Shown here: piece by piece, positions 63,789 through 64,000 of the stretch
How positions within the stretch are numbered: position 1 is the stretch's first letter
How the letters are laid out: every line of letters starts with the position of its first letter
Origin: Symsagittifera roscoffensis
Taxonomy: Eukaryota; Xenacoelomorpha; Acoela; Convolutidae
Direction of reading: 5' to 3'
DNA: 64,000 nt
NCBI RefSeq assembly: GCF_963678635.1
Contig: NC_087067.1
Location: 9,841,716-9,905,715 of the forward strand
Program-made: the position numbers and the translations under genes
The notes under the pieces: model-generated
The model's input: the letters and a program-made list of their open reading frames with translations, nothing else
The model's database searches: none
What the model was told of the DNA's origin: nothing

Positions 63789-64000
63789 ATCTTTAATTTG
63801 AAAAGCTTCAAAAAAACTAAACTGTATCAAAACGATGGCTTTATTGATTGATAGTTTTAACCTATAGCTTATAATAACTTTGAATGCGAGTTGTGTAATA
63901 GCTCTAATTTGAAGTTAGTTTCGAAATGCTTTCTATTTGGAATTAATTTATCGCCGCCCGAAGTGCTAGAAGAGCGACTACTTTATTTCTGCTTTGTTTC

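Overview
The window is metazoan nuclear DNA. The right 16 kb holds most or all of the coding exons of an Sp-family (Sp1-4-like) zinc-finger transcription factor gene, with GT-AG introns and the standard genetic code. The left 43 kb is a nest of retroelements. Sp factors are animal-specific, and the mix of Ty3/gypsy, Penelope-like and 2A-bearing CR1-like elements suggests an invertebrate. The phylum cannot be fixed from the sequence alone.

Layout. 1-5517 (minus): 5' part of a decayed Ty3/gypsy element (A), running off the left edge. 4633-13440 (minus): 3' part of a related giant element (B) whose 3' LTR is the same LTR that serves as A's 5' LTR. B carries a long accessory region with an SGNH hydrolase and several unknown segments. 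13441-16077: G-rich leader, a 14-bp minisatellite and a gag-like fragment on the plus strand (E). 16077-16545: LTR fragment (D). 16583-19402 plus 37103-about 37800 (minus): one Penelope-like element (PLE) split by a later insertion. 19403-37102 (minus): a young 17.7-kb LTR retrotransposon (C) with nearly identical LTRs and a 4-bp target duplication inside the PLE. 38.2-43.0 kb (plus): an apparently intact CR1-like LINE with two ORFs. 43.0-48.3 kb: AT-rich DNA with no recognised gene. 48301-63788 (plus): nine Sp coding exons.

How the parts work. In C, one very long frame encodes Gag with two CCHC knuckles, aspartic protease, RT, RNase H and integrase, then continues (after one in-frame TAA) into a tail ending in a macro domain that resembles the TARG1/OARD1 type. 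A separate downstream ORF encodes an SGNH/GDSL hydrolase. Element B shows that this second ORF was once much longer, of the order of 2,300 codons. The LINE independently uses an SGNH hydrolase as its ORF1, and starts ORF2 with a hydrophobic leader and a 2A peptide. The PLE has a PHD finger inserted inside its reverse transcriptase, before the catalytic YVDD, and a C-terminal GIY-YIG nuclease.

The best candidates for something little described are the giant Ty3 lineage (macro domain plus SGNH plus giant ORF2, leaders full of TCCGGA motifs) and the PHD-in-RT Penelope element. All homology calls here were made by eye from motifs. No database search was run.
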